From: Thalassotalea sp. ND16A
Lineage (GTDB): Bacteria; Pseudomonadota; Gammaproteobacteria; Enterobacterales; Alteromonadaceae
NCBI RefSeq assembly: GCF_000764205.1
Contig: NZ_JQDZ01000103.1
Span: 44,375 to 108,374, forward strand
Length of the DNA stretch: 64,000 nucleotides
Reading direction: 5' to 3'
The notes beneath the pieces are model-generated. The model searched no databases and had not been told where the DNA came from. It saw only the letters and a list, made by a program, of their open reading frames with translations. Shown here piece after piece: positions 26,887-36,262 of this stretch. Position numbers and translations under genes: made by a program. Numbering within the stretch: the first letter of the stretch is position 1; each line of letters opens with the position of its first letter.

Positions 26887-28125
26887 TTGTTTAAGCGGTT
26901 CCTGCGTTATTATCTGCTGATCATTACCGGCATTTTCCTCTTGATGCTGGCGGTGGACTATGCCTTTCACCGTTACCAACAACATAATGCCCCGATAGAA
27001 GTCAATATAGATAGCATAGTAACCATTGCCAAAGAATATTGTGCCATGCACCCCTGTACTGTTGAGCAAGGTAGCCCCTTCTCGCACATTACATTAATTG
27101 CCCGTGACAATTTAGGTTTATCGAACCATAGTTTGTCAATGCTCGAGCAAGACAAAATACTCAGTGTCGTTGGTCAACAGCAGCAAGCATTTTATTACGC
27201 CAAGCTGGATCAGGGAATGGTCATGCGCATTGACTCACCTCCCTCCTCTGCCGTGCCATTTTTTGCCTGGTACACCACCAGTTTTTATTTGCTACTTGGC
27301 GGGACTATCTTTGCCGTGCTCTATCCTTTATTCAGGGATATGTTTAATTTAAAGACTGCGGCCGCAAATTTTGCCGAAAGCCGACAATTTGATCAATTGG
27401 AACTTCCCAAATCCAAATATTTTCAACCTGTTAACGATGCATTTCGGTGGATGATAGCTAAAATAGCGAAACTACTGGCCTTGCAAAAGGAACTGTCCGA
27501 CACCCTCTCTCATGAACTGAGAACCAGTATCTCAAGACTCAATTTTTCTCTGGCAACTCTGGACAATGACAACATAGAAGAAACTAAAGATTTATTACAG
27601 CAGGACATCAATGAACTCAAAGTACTGGTAGAGGAATACCTGAGTTTTTCTCAGCAAGAACATTTCACTCCGACCCTGGATTTACAAGTTCAAAGTTTAG
27701 TTCCTGTCATAGAACACTATATCAACTTGTTAGGGCAATATTCGAAGAAACGGATTTCTTTTATCGACCAGGCGAATACTGCGGTCTCTGTCGATCAACG
27801 CGCTATCGCCCGTGCGATTAAAAATTTGATTGATAATGCGATAAAGTACTCTGACAGTGAAGTCAAAATAACCCTGCTTTTACAAGATGAGTGGTTGGTT
27901 GTGCAAATCGAAGACGATGGCAAAGGCATAAACACCACAGAAATTGACGAATTGTTTTTGCCTTATACCCGCTCGTCACAAACCAAGCAAATATCAGGCT
28001 ATGGCTTGGGGTTGGCGATCACCCATAAGATAATCGATTGGCATCAAGGTGAATTATTCGCCAAACAAAGTGCTTCATTAAAAGGCGCATGCTTCCAATT
28101 GAGGTTGCCAACTTCTGTTGAGTAA
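26887..28125 (+). CDS. Sensor histidine kinase, copy A
   Basis: A 412-residue inner-membrane kinase. TM1 is near residues 8-24, a periplasmic domain of about 100 residues contains C52-x4-C57 (YCAMHPC), and TM2 is near 127-148. A short HAMP-like linker leads to the H-box TLSHELRTSISR (H209), N-box RAIKNLIDNAIKYS, G1 IEDDGKGI and G2 GYGLGLAI, all intact. The residue usually Pro after the HELRT motif is Ser. TTG start, with AAGGA 5 nt upstream. RstB-like overall. Paralogue at 36259. Confidence 0.92.
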   Translation: MFKRFLRYYLLIITGIFLLMLAVDYAFHRYQQHNAPIEVNIDSIVTIAKEYCAMHPCTVEQGSPFSHITLIARDNLGLSNHSLSMLEQDKILSVVGQQQQAFYYAKLDQGMVMRIDSPPSSAVPFFAWYTTSFYLLLGGTIFAVLYPLFRDMFNLKTAAANFAESRQFDQLELPKSKYFQPVNDAFRWMIAKIAKLLALQKELSDTLSHELRTSISRLNFSLATLDNDNIEETKDLLQQDINELKVLVEEYLSFSQQEHFTPTLDLQVQSLVPVIEHYINLLGQYSKKRISFIDQANTAVSVDQRAIARAIKNLIDNAIKYSDSEVKITLLLQDEWLVVQIEDDGKGINTTEIDELFLPYTRSSQTKQISGYGLGLAITHKIIDWHQGELFAKQSASLKGACFQLRLPTSVE

Positions 28126-28321
28126 GCACATCTCCCCGTCTTTATACTACTTTATAGTTTTCCAGTTATCATCATAGCGACGCCAAATTAGATTAACTTT
28201 TATCGAAATAGGCTTTAACATCCTGATATTTAGTACGACCAATGAGGACTTGTAAATGGGGGCCAATTTGCAAGCCAAGCAAATAAGCTGCAAGCAAATA
28301 AGCCACCCACTGTAACTAATA

Positions 28322-28354
28322 AAAAAACCAGTTAATAAAATTAACTGGTTTTTT
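28322..28354. terminator. Bidirectional terminator, first copy
   Basis: Perfect 15-bp stem AAAAAACCAGTTAAT / ATTAACTGGTTTTTT with an AAA loop. A-runs and T-runs on both sides let it stop transcription from either direction. Confidence 0.88.
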
Positions 28355-28457
28355 AAAATTTCACAAATTAGAAATAAATTATCTAACACTACTTCATGGT
28401 TAAATTAATTTTCCCTTTCTTATTTGCAAGCAAATAAGCCACCCACTGTAACTAATA

Positions 28458-28490
28458 AAAAAACCAGTTAATAAAATTAACTGGTTTTTT
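28458..28490. terminator. Bidirectional terminator, second copy
   Basis: Exact duplicate of the hairpin at 28322-28354, 136 bp further on and about 90 bp from the cassette B protease stop. Confidence 0.88.
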
Positions 28491-28578
28491 AAAATTTCAC
28501 AAATTAGAAATAAATTATCTAACACTACTTCATGGTTAAATTAATTTTCCCTTTCTTATTTGCGTTGAAATACAAACT

Positions 28579-31500
28579 TTATTGTTGAGCTTTTCTACGA
28601 ATACCGGCAATAAGCATTAATAGCATAGCAAACCCACCAAAACTACCGCCTGATGATTTCTTAGCCTCTGGCTCTGGTGCTGGGTAAGTACAAGTACCGT
28701 CATCTTCAGTCGCCGTTGCATCATAGTTAGTTGCAGATGAATCCATACAGCCTTGGATGTGTTCAACATAAACCATTACTGATGCCGTTGACTCTAACGC
28801 ACCATCGGAAACAGTTACTTCAAATTCATGTTCACCAACAGTAAGGTCTGATACAGTCATTACCGAAGTTGATGGACCTTCTATCGTACCACTACCACTC
28901 CAGCTGAATGTCAGGCTATCATCGTCCATATCGTATGACGCGGAAGCGTCTAATACTGCAGAATTACCAATAGAGATAGTGACACTTTCTGGAACCATGG
29001 CTACAGGAGCATCTTCCATTGGGTTAACTGTCAAGGTAAACTTCGATGATACATTATCACCTTCATTGCCAGCGTCAGCTACAGTAATAGTGACTTCGGT
29101 TGAACCGTTCCAGTCAGCGTTTGGCGTAATGTCTACAGTTGAACCAGAAACATTACCACTTGCTGTTCCTGAAACGTTTTCACCAGATACTGAGATCACT
29201 TTTTCAGTTGAATCGTTTGCCGTGAATAGAACTTCTAAACCAGAAACCATTTCGTCTTCGTTAATAGTGATGTCATTGTACTGACCCATAGTGAGGTTAC
29301 CGTTAACGGCAACGCTGGTAGAAACACTGGCTTGCTCTGCATGTTCATAGTCGCTAGTAACAACCACTTCATGCGTTGAACCTGATGCCATGTTGTTAAC
29401 TAATGCGCTGAACTTAACGCGAATGGCTGATTGCTCAGGACCACGGTAGTCACCACAAACCAGCATACCAACGGCAGTTTTGTCTAATACATCGTTAATA
29501 GCGAATGTATCAGCATTCCAGCCTTCGTTTGGACCCCAAGGGTTACGGAAGCCGTGGAAGCCACGAGTACCGATTGCGCCTTGACCATTAAGAGATTCAT
29601 CTAGACGATCATAGCCAAACAATACTTCATAAGCACCTTCGTTGTAATCAGGCTTAGTTTTGAAGATGGTTTGCGCGCTGTAAGAACCAGTCGTTCCAGA
29701 CCACCAATCGTTGACTTCCATGCCATTCCACTGAAGGACTAATTCATTGTTGACTGTGGTGGCTACGTATAAGCCTTTCATACTCTGGGTATCCCAATCA
29801 AACATACCAGGTTCGGTAATGAAGGCTTGAGCGTGCCATAAAGCGGCAATCATAGTATCAGGGAACGTGACCCACTCCATGGCGCTATGCGAGAAGCTCA
29901 TGTACCCCATAGGATCAAGTGAGAAGAATCCGGCAGGGTTTAGACCAACTGGACCAGACCACTCTTTACCATAGTGAGTAATGCTGTCGTAACCTAGATC
30001 CCCTGGGTCCACCCAGAACATATCCCAGGCGCCGCCTTGGATAATAGTCGGCATCATGAACGCGCCCATATCCCACCAGTTGTCTTTAAAGTCTCCGTCA
30101 GTGTATGGCATACGACATAGTTCGTCGGTTTCGCTGGTGGTCCACACATATTCACGAGGCGTGAACGCAGATGTTGGCTGGTTACCAGAGATGGTAATGG
30201 TATTACCTTCAACTGTGGTCATCGCGCCGTAAATACCTTCAACATCAACACTATCGTGAGAAAGGTTTAACCCTTCAGGTAACGTCGCAGTTAGGGTAAA
30301 GTCACGATCACTTGGCATCATATTGGCAGCAGCTTCAATATAAAAGTCGACAACATCACCGGTTTTCGCAGTCTCTTGGCTAGCTGCAATCATTACATCA
30401 GAGCCTATGTGTTCAAAACGAACCCCCATAGTTCCCACGTCACCAGCATTAGCCGCATCACGACCAAACTCAACAGCGGCAAAATAAACATCGCCTGCCA
30501 TCGCATCTTCCGCGTTCCAGGTCATATTAACGTTGTAACCGTCGATACCATTGGCGTCACCAACGATTTCAGTCGTTAATGAATCGTCAGCACCTGCTGG
30601 AATGATTGCCAGGTTAGTGGTCATTTCAAGCGGTAATATTCTGTCACCTGGGTGGTTATGATCGTAAATTGTGTAGTTACCAACTAATGCCCAGTATTCA
30701 CCCGGTGTTGGATTGTCGATGGCACACCAGTCACGGGCATAACTGAACGAGTAACAAATGGTTTCTTCATTCCAGTTCGCAACACCGTCACCATTGACAT
30801 CAAAACCAACATCGATAGCACTGTCGTGCCATGTTTTACGGTCTTTTTCACGGGTCAATTCAAACACAAAACGTTTGGTGCCTTCTGGAATGGTGAAGTT
30901 TATTTGAGCGATAGCGCCCATTTCAATATCCGCGGCCAAACCTTCATCCGTTTGAACACCATTTTGATAAGGGATCAGGCTATGAACCTGAGTTTGACCT
31001 TTAACCAAGCCATTGACTCTGATATCACCCGCTTCTTTAGTGTAAAGGCGTGGTGAAAGAGCGCTACCCATTTTGCGATTAATTTCAACGGTTAAATCAT
31101 TCGGCAGACCGTCAGATTTAAATTGAACACGCATTGGTAAACGTTGAGATGGCATCATCGTGTCTTCAGGTGTGATGATGACATCGCCTTCAAACGGGAA
31201 ATCAGTAATTTCATTAATAAAGTTACTGACGTCTTTTGCAGCAGCGGTAAACTGCACACTCTGAACTTCACCGGCTTTCAAGCTGAACGTTGTAGGTGAG
31301 GCTTTCAAGTCAAGTAATGGCATACCTTCTGCGGTGTGCTCGTTCATGGTGACATTAAAAGTACCATCTTGCGTTGCACGGAAGGTTCTGATCCAGCTAC
31401 AGTTGAACTCACAACTTGTGTTATACAAATAGGCTTCATTCAATGAAGGTAAATTACCACCATTGCCAGGATCCGCGGCGCGATAGTTGTCGCCGGTTTC

Positions 31501-33870
31501 ATCTAATACCAGGCCAACACGTGAAGCCGCTTCTACATTGATAACACCAGAACCATAGTCGTCAAGACCAGCTTGACCTACGTTCCAAGGACCAACTGCA
31601 GCAGTACCATTGTTGTTGGCAGTCGACATTAATGCTGACTGAATTTCAGCAGGCGTCCAATCAGGATGCAACTGAGTTAACAATGCCATAGCACCAGCAA
31701 CATGAGGCGCTGCCATAGACGTGCCCGAAATTGCAGAATAGTCAGTAGGAAATGGGAATTTTGTAAACGGCATATCATCAGCATATGCTGCATATACATT
31801 TACACCCGGCGCACCGACGTTTGGTACCATAGAATCAGGTGTTGTTCTGCTTGGCCCACGTGAAGAGAAGTCAGCTACATAATCTGCTTCGCCCATAGTT
31901 GAACTGATGGTAGAAGCATTAATAGTAGCCATATGACCAGTACCAGACTCTAACCAAGGGATCAGGCTGTACATCACATTACTTTTTAGTAATATTCCAG
32001 GGATGACATAAGCATCGTTTGGACCTGATTGTCCCCATGGTGGATCTTGTGAATAGTCGGTGTTGTAAAGGATAAAACCACCTGCACCACCGGCCTGTGC
32101 ATTGACCGCTTTTTCAACGCGAGCAATTTCACCTCGTTTACAAACAACGATTTGGCTTGATGTAAAGGTTCCAGCAGGGAAAGGTACATTACACATACCA
32201 TCACTATTGGCATCATTGCTATCAATAATACCGTCCCAGTTAGTATCAGAGTCTGGGTAATTAGTCGCAAGAACTAGCTCGCCAGTGATACCGTCTGTGT
32301 AACCAGCGCCTACATAAGGCAGGTTCCAGGAATCAGGCATCATAGCCGGATCGCCACCCGATAACTCGCTTAGGGTTTTTTCGCTATAACTGATAGTACG
32401 ACCGTGCGTGGTTGCGGCAACTGAGGTTACCCAAGGAGAAACATGATCAACCCAACTTTGACCTGCATTACCAGCCGATAACGATGCTGAAATACCCGCT
32501 TCACGCGCGGCCAGAAAAGCCATTTCCATTGGACTTTCCCAGGGAGAAGACTCGCTACCACCTATTGAGAAGTTGATGACATCGACCCCATCGGTAATAG
32601 CATCTTCAATACCAGCAATTAGGGCTTCACCCGGACAAGCTGTGTACTGATCGCTTGGCTGCCACTCATCACCAAATGAACCATCGCCAGGAAAACATAC
32701 CTGATAAGCAATAATGTTAGCACGCGGCGCTACACCAGACATATGTGGAAAAACTAAATCAGTCGCTAGACCGTCACCAGTTTCTTCAAGCAATGCTATA
32801 GTATAAGGTACGTCAAAAAGTTCATTACCCGCTGTGGTTGACGCAGTGTGCGAACCATGGCCTTGATAATCTTCACCGTTTTGTGGACGTACAGGGTTCT
32901 CTGGTGTTATCCAAGATCCCATGCCTTGGAATACCGGATCCATATAAGAATCAGTAATAACCGGATAAGAGCGCACACCAATCAGCTTGTCATTACACAT
33001 GCTGGAAAATTCGGCTTTTTCACAATCACCGTAGTATTGGCCGCGCGGGTTAGTATGAACATAACCGTCACCGGCTACTTCAGCAAATGAAGGGTGATCT
33101 GAGTTGATACCGGTATCGATAATACCCACCACAATACCTTCACCTTTATTGGCAAGTTCTAACGTATTCGGCGTCCAGATTTTGTCTGCACCAATGTGCT
33201 TAGGACCAACATCGGTGTGTAACTGGTAGTTTGTAGAACGCTTTACATTGCGCACGCCTGGTAATTTAGAAATGGCCAGGGCTTTATCTTGGGTCAGTTT
33301 GATAGTCGCGCCGTTAAGGGCATATTGAAACGTCCGCTTGATATCAACGTTAACACCGGCAACTGACTTAATTTGTTGGATATGCTGGTTTTGCTTGCTA
33401 ATCAAATGCTGGCGATAGCGAGCAACATCAGTATCTTTCGGATTCAACTTGAAACTATCCAGTGATGCTACGCCAAGCGGAGCAGCGGTTCGGCTTTTGC
33501 TGTTAGTTGCTTTTAAGCCGTTGATCCGGCCGTCATATAAGGCGACGGCTTGCTCGTTGAATTCGACGATATAAGTGTTTATACCACTTACATCATCTTC
33601 CCAGGTAAAATCAACTTTGGCCGCAATCGCTCTATGGGTATTGGTTGTTGGAAAGCTATTGCTGCTTGCTTCGCCAGCTTTCAAGCGATTGGCTCTTTTC
33701 TTACGAGCATCGCTGTTTTTTTGCATTGCCTGAGTGATTTTTACTTCTTTTAAAAAGTCAGGCATCGGCTGCAAAGTCGGTGGCGTCGTCACCCCGGCGC
33801 TTGCGGCGCTTAGCCCAGCAACATACAGTGCCGTAGCGATAGATGTTGCGATTTTATTTTGTTTACTCAC
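28579..33870 (-). CDS. Secreted subtilisin-like (S8) protease with GlyGly-CTERM, copy B
   Basis: A 1763-residue paralogue of the gene at 19342. Signal peptide to about residue 25, propeptide, then catalytic Asp in GIIDTGIN (D252), His in QGHGSH (H338) and Ser in SGTSMAAPH (S718). The PA-domain insert holds an Asp-rich SDTNWDGIIDSNDANSDG loop resembling a calcium-binding repeat that copy A lacks. Near the C-terminus it has an extra PKD-like module (SVTISIGNSAVLDASASYD), then GCMDSSATNYDATAT and the GlyGly-CTERM tail KKSSGGSFGGFAMLLMLI-RRK. GTG start, with AGGAGT about 8 nt upstream. Probably type II secreted and processed by rhombosortase. Confidence 0.94.
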   Translation of the reverse strand: MSKQNKIATSIATALYVAGLSAASAGVTTPPTLQPMPDFLKEVKITQAMQKNSDARKKRANRLKAGEASSNSFPTTNTHRAIAAKVDFTWEDDVSGINTYIVEFNEQAVALYDGRINGLKATNSKSRTAAPLGVASLDSFKLNPKDTDVARYRQHLISKQNQHIQQIKSVAGVNVDIKRTFQYALNGATIKLTQDKALAISKLPGVRNVKRSTNYQLHTDVGPKHIGADKIWTPNTLELANKGEGIVVGIIDTGINSDHPSFAEVAGDGYVHTNPRGQYYGDCEKAEFSSMCNDKLIGVRSYPVITDSYMDPVFQGMGSWITPENPVRPQNGEDYQGHGSHTASTTAGNELFDVPYTIALLEETGDGLATDLVFPHMSGVAPRANIIAYQVCFPGDGSFGDEWQPSDQYTACPGEALIAGIEDAITDGVDVINFSIGGSESSPWESPMEMAFLAAREAGISASLSAGNAGQSWVDHVSPWVTSVAATTHGRTISYSEKTLSELSGGDPAMMPDSWNLPYVGAGYTDGITGELVLATNYPDSDTNWDGIIDSNDANSDGMCNVPFPAGTFTSSQIVVCKRGEIARVEKAVNAQAGGAGGFILYNTDYSQDPPWGQSGPNDAYVIPGILLKSNVMYSLIPWLESGTGHMATINASTISSTMGEADYVADFSSRGPSRTTPDSMVPNVGAPGVNVYAAYADDMPFTKFPFPTDYSAISGTSMAAPHVAGAMALLTQLHPDWTPAEIQSALMSTANNNGTAAVGPWNVGQAGLDDYGSGVINVEAASRVGLVLDETGDNYRAADPGNGGNLPSLNEAYLYNTSCEFNCSWIRTFRATQDGTFNVTMNEHTAEGMPLLDLKASPTTFSLKAGEVQSVQFTAAAKDVSNFINEITDFPFEGDVIITPEDTMMPSQRLPMRVQFKSDGLPNDLTVEINRKMGSALSPRLYTKEAGDIRVNGLVKGQTQVHSLIPYQNGVQTDEGLAADIEMGAIAQINFTIPEGTKRFVFELTREKDRKTWHDSAIDVGFDVNGDGVANWNEETICYSFSYARDWCAIDNPTPGEYWALVGNYTIYDHNHPGDRILPLEMTTNLAIIPAGADDSLTTEIVGDANGIDGYNVNMTWNAEDAMAGDVYFAAVEFGRDAANAGDVGTMGVRFEHIGSDVMIAASQETAKTGDVVDFYIEAAANMMPSDRDFTLTATLPEGLNLSHDSVDVEGIYGAMTTVEGNTITISGNQPTSAFTPREYVWTTSETDELCRMPYTDGDFKDNWWDMGAFMMPTIIQGGAWDMFWVDPGDLGYDSITHYGKEWSGPVGLNPAGFFSLDPMGYMSFSHSAMEWVTFPDTMIAALWHAQAFITEPGMFDWDTQSMKGLYVATTVNNELVLQWNGMEVNDWWSGTTGSYSAQTIFKTKPDYNEGAYEVLFGYDRLDESLNGQGAIGTRGFHGFRNPWGPNEGWNADTFAINDVLDKTAVGMLVCGDYRGPEQSAIRVKFSALVNNMASGSTHEVVVTSDYEHAEQASVSTSVAVNGNLTMGQYNDITINEDEMVSGLEVLFTANDSTEKVISVSGENVSGTASGNVSGSTVDITPNADWNGSTEVTITVADAGNEGDNVSSKFTLTVNPMEDAPVAMVPESVTISIGNSAVLDASASYDMDDDSLTFSWSGSGTIEGPSTSVMTVSDLTVGEHEFEVTVSDGALESTASVMVYVEHIQGCMDSSATNYDATATEDDGTCTYPAPEPEAKKSSGGSFGGFAMLLMLIAGIRRKAQQ

Positions 33871-33947
33871 TAGATTTTACTCCTAATTATTATCTGCGAA
33901 GTTAAAACTTCTGCACCAGCATTTAGCCATAACCGCAAGAAGGAATT

Positions 33948-33967
33948 TGTACAGGTTTGTACAAATT
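33948..33967 (+). promoter_or_regulatory. Tandem operator B1
   Basis: Half-sites TGTACAGGTT and TGTACAAATT, adjacent with a 10-bp period, with a weaker third half (TTGCACTGGC) in phase at 33968-33977. It lies 78 bp upstream of the protease start. Confidence 0.72.
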
Positions 33968-34018
33968 TTGCACTGGCGAGGCAAGATTAGCTATATGGGC
34001 AGGGAGTTGCAGACAAAT

Positions 34019-34038
34019 TGTACAACTTTGTACAAGAT
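34019..34038 (+). promoter_or_regulatory. Tandem operator B2
   Basis: Half-sites TGTACAACTT and TGTACAAGAT in direct tandem, 71 bp after B1. The B1-B2 spacing is close to A1-A2 (69 bp). Confidence 0.72.
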
Positions 34039-34284
34039 CTTCGTTACATTTTGAAAAAAGTGTGGCAAAAACAACGCTAACTTCGGGGATTAATCAACAA
34101 TAAGCACAGTTCGTTTAACCCAGCCCATTAAAGTTAACACCTGCTCAAAAAACATGCGTTGCTATACAAATACGCTTAGCTTATTATCCTGATAATGATA
34201 TTTATCTTACTTTAAGTGCTGAGGTCGCTTGGTGTTGTTTTAACACAAGACAACTGGCGAGCCTTAGTGAAGAGACTTTAACAA

Positions 34285-35148
34285 ATGAAGAAGTGCATAT
34301 ATTGGTTTATCTGGTTGGCGATGTTATCGCCGTTTGCTGTTATCGCGGCAGAACAATCAATACCAGAAACTACCGAGGTTAATTCCTGGCATTTAGGGGT
34401 GAGCCTGGGCTATGGTGAAATGATCTCGCCGCTTACCGATGGTGATGACATTGCACTCTACGTTATGCCTGATATCCGCTATTTTGGCGAATACTTTTAC
34501 CTTGAAAATACTACCCTTGGCTACAGTTTGAAAGAAACCCCCAACTATTCTATTGATTTGGTTGGCCTGCTTAATCAGGACGGGTTATATTTTCCCAATG
34601 ATCAACGCGACTTGATCGCTGCAGCATCTCCACCTCTGCAAATAACTATTGCTCCGTTTCCGATAGAGGAAGAAGAAGTAGAACAACCAGACATTGCCAT
34701 CTATCCTAAAAAAAAATCTCTTTCCTATATGGCGGGTGTGGCCTGGCGCTACCGCGGAGAAATGGATATAAACGTCGTTCTGGCGTCTGATATCACCGCC
34801 GGGCACCATGGCAAAGAATTGCATGCCAACATCAAAAAACAATTTAATATCGGTCGGCTGGAGTTTGAGTCTAAAGTTGGCATGTCCTACAAAGATGCCG
34901 CTTTAGTTAATTATTATTATGGCGTGAGTGAAGATGAACTGCCGTTTGGATTTGAGTATCTGGATTATCGCCCTGGTGCAGCAATCAACTGGCATGTACA
35001 ACTTCAGCTTGGTTATCCTATCTCTGATCATTTCTGGCTGGTTTCATCTTACCGATATGACAACAATGATAGTGAGATTGCAAACAGTCCAATCGTGGCA
35101 AAAGACGATTTCCAGTCTTATTTTTTCGGCTTTAAGTGGGTGTTATGA
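34285..35148 (+). CDS. MipA/OmpV family outer-membrane protein, copy B
   Basis: A 287-residue paralogue of the gene at 24929. Signal peptide MKKCIYWFIWLAMLSPFAVIAA, then WHLGVSLGYGEMISPLTDGDD, matching WLFGVSVGYGKLINPLNEQDD in copy A. Shared blocks are QDGLYFPN, SLSYMAGVAWRYRG and IANSPIVAKDD near the end, and it closes FGFKWVL. An acidic EEEEVEQPD loop replaces a shorter one in copy A. First gene of the cassette B operon, with a stop overlapping the next start. Confidence 0.82.
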   Translation: MKKCIYWFIWLAMLSPFAVIAAEQSIPETTEVNSWHLGVSLGYGEMISPLTDGDDIALYVMPDIRYFGEYFYLENTTLGYSLKETPNYSIDLVGLLNQDGLYFPNDQRDLIAAASPPLQITIAPFPIEEEEVEQPDIAIYPKKKSLSYMAGVAWRYRGEMDINVVLASDITAGHHGKELHANIKKQFNIGRLEFESKVGMSYKDAALVNYYYGVSEDELPFGFEYLDYRPGAAINWHVQLQLGYPISDHFWLVSSYRYDNNDSEIANSPIVAKDDFQSYFFGFKWVL

Positions 35149-35555
35149 TGAAATCAGATAAAAAACTAGTGCCCGCAATTGTTATATTAAGCCTTTGCTT
35201 ACCCTTGTTGTTTGAGTTGCAAGCCAGTGAATATCGTCCGATCAAACGCTTTGATATACGCCCCGCGGTTTGTGTTATTGAAGAAGATGCCGACTGCCAC
35301 TCCAGGTTTATTTTCAGCTGGGATTTAGCCTATGCAACCCGAGTCTGTTTAAAACCTAACCAGCACAAAGAATTTCTCGTTTGTGATGATAACCCCAGTG
35401 TTGAAATCGAACTGGTGATCGATATCAGCGATAACAGTTATTATGATTTGATCCCACAAAATAATGCCCAGTTGCGGGTCAGTCGAATGATAGAAGTACA
35501 ACGCCTGAATCAGGATGTACGCATTCTCAACCGACGTATTTGGAGTGTATTTTAA
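35145..35555 (+). CDS. DUF3019-like small secreted protein, copy B
   Basis: A 136-residue protein with a signal peptide (cleavage near LQA-SEY). KRFDIRPAVC, DADCHSRFIFSWDL, ATRVCLKP and EFLVCDD match the four-Cys pattern of copy A (KRFDVIPGTC, ...EAQLVCIY, ...LYCSE). The C-terminus is RRIWSVF. ATG 35145 overlaps the barrel stop (ATGA), the next ATG (35148) is an alternative, and the far-upstream GTG is unlikely. It overlaps the regulator start by 1 bp (TAATG), so the operon is tightly coupled. Confidence 0.72.
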   Translation: MMKSDKKLVPAIVILSLCLPLLFELQASEYRPIKRFDIRPAVCVIEEDADCHSRFIFSWDLAYATRVCLKPNQHKEFLVCDDNPSVEIELVIDISDNSYYDLIPQNNAQLRVSRMIEVQRLNQDVRILNRRIWSVF

Positions 35556-36262
35556 TGAGTAGCCCCATTGCTCATATTTTATTGATTGAAGACGATCTTC
35601 GACTTGCCGGTTTTATTGCAAATTTTTTAGTTAACAATGGCTACCAGGTCACCCACTGTGCCTGTGCGAGCGAATTAGATTTAAAAGTTCAAAGCAGTCA
35701 AGTCGATTTGATCCTTTGTGACATTATGTTGCCAGGCACTAGCGGTTTTCAGCTGCTCAAAGAGGCCAGAAAAGACTATTTCGGACCATTTATTTTTATG
35801 TCGGCGCTCAGTGATGTGGAAAATCAACTGCACGGATTTAAATTAGGCGCCGATGATTACATCACCAAGCCGGTAAAGCCGGAGTTATTACTGGCACGGA
35901 TAAAAGCCGTTTTATATAGACAGCAAGGCCGAGACAATAAACCCGAAGACAAATCACTAAGCATAGGTAACCTTACGGTGAACCAGGAATCTCGAACCGT
36001 GGTAATTAACTCCGAGCGGTTAAAACTTTCCCGGCACGAATTTGATGTACTTTGGCTATTGGCTTTAAATAAAAATAAAGCCCTTACCAGAGAGTACTTG
36101 TTTTTAAATATCACCGGTAAAGAATATGATGGTTTAGACCGAACCATGGACGGGCGGGTTAGCCGGCTTCGTAAAAAAGTTAATGCCTACGAAAATGCCG
36201 GTTGTAAAATCAGGACCATGTGGGGAAAAGGTTATATGCTGTCGACAGGTGCCGAATTTTGA
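35555..36262 (+). CDS. OmpR-family response regulator, copy B
   Basis: A 235-residue regulator. Receiver motifs: LLIEDDLR, LILCDIMLPG with the phospho-acceptor Asp, FMSALSD and YITKPV. The winged helix has LSRHEFDVLWLLAL and DRTMDGRVSRLRKK, ending WGKGYML. The recognition helix DGLDRT-DGRVSRLRKK is almost identical to copy A, so the two regulators probably bind the same half-site. ATG 35555 has GGAG at 35542-35545. Confidence 0.93.
   Translation: MSSPIAHILLIEDDLRLAGFIANFLVNNGYQVTHCACASELDLKVQSSQVDLILCDIMLPGTSGFQLLKEARKDYFGPFIFMSALSDVENQLHGFKLGADDYITKPVKPELLLARIKAVLYRQQGRDNKPEDKSLSIGNLTVNQESRTVVINSERLKLSRHEFDVLWLLALNKNKALTREYLFLNITGKEYDGLDRTMDGRVSRLRKKVNAYENAGCKIRTMWGKGYMLSTGAEF

Larger units (their letters stand above)
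28291..28562. repeat. Perfect 136-bp tandem duplication
   Basis: Copy 1 is 28291-28426 and copy 2 is 28427-28562, identical by eye. Each copy contains one symmetrical terminator hairpin. Short caagcaaataag motifs just upstream (about 28269-28300) may have seeded the duplication. It lies between the convergent cassette A kinase and cassette B protease. Confidence 0.95.
33871..34284. promoter_or_regulatory. Divergent control region of cassette B
   Basis: 414 bp between the copy B protease and MipA/OmpV genes. It carries two operators of the same design as cassette A (33948 and 34019); the remainder shows no gene. Confidence 0.7.
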
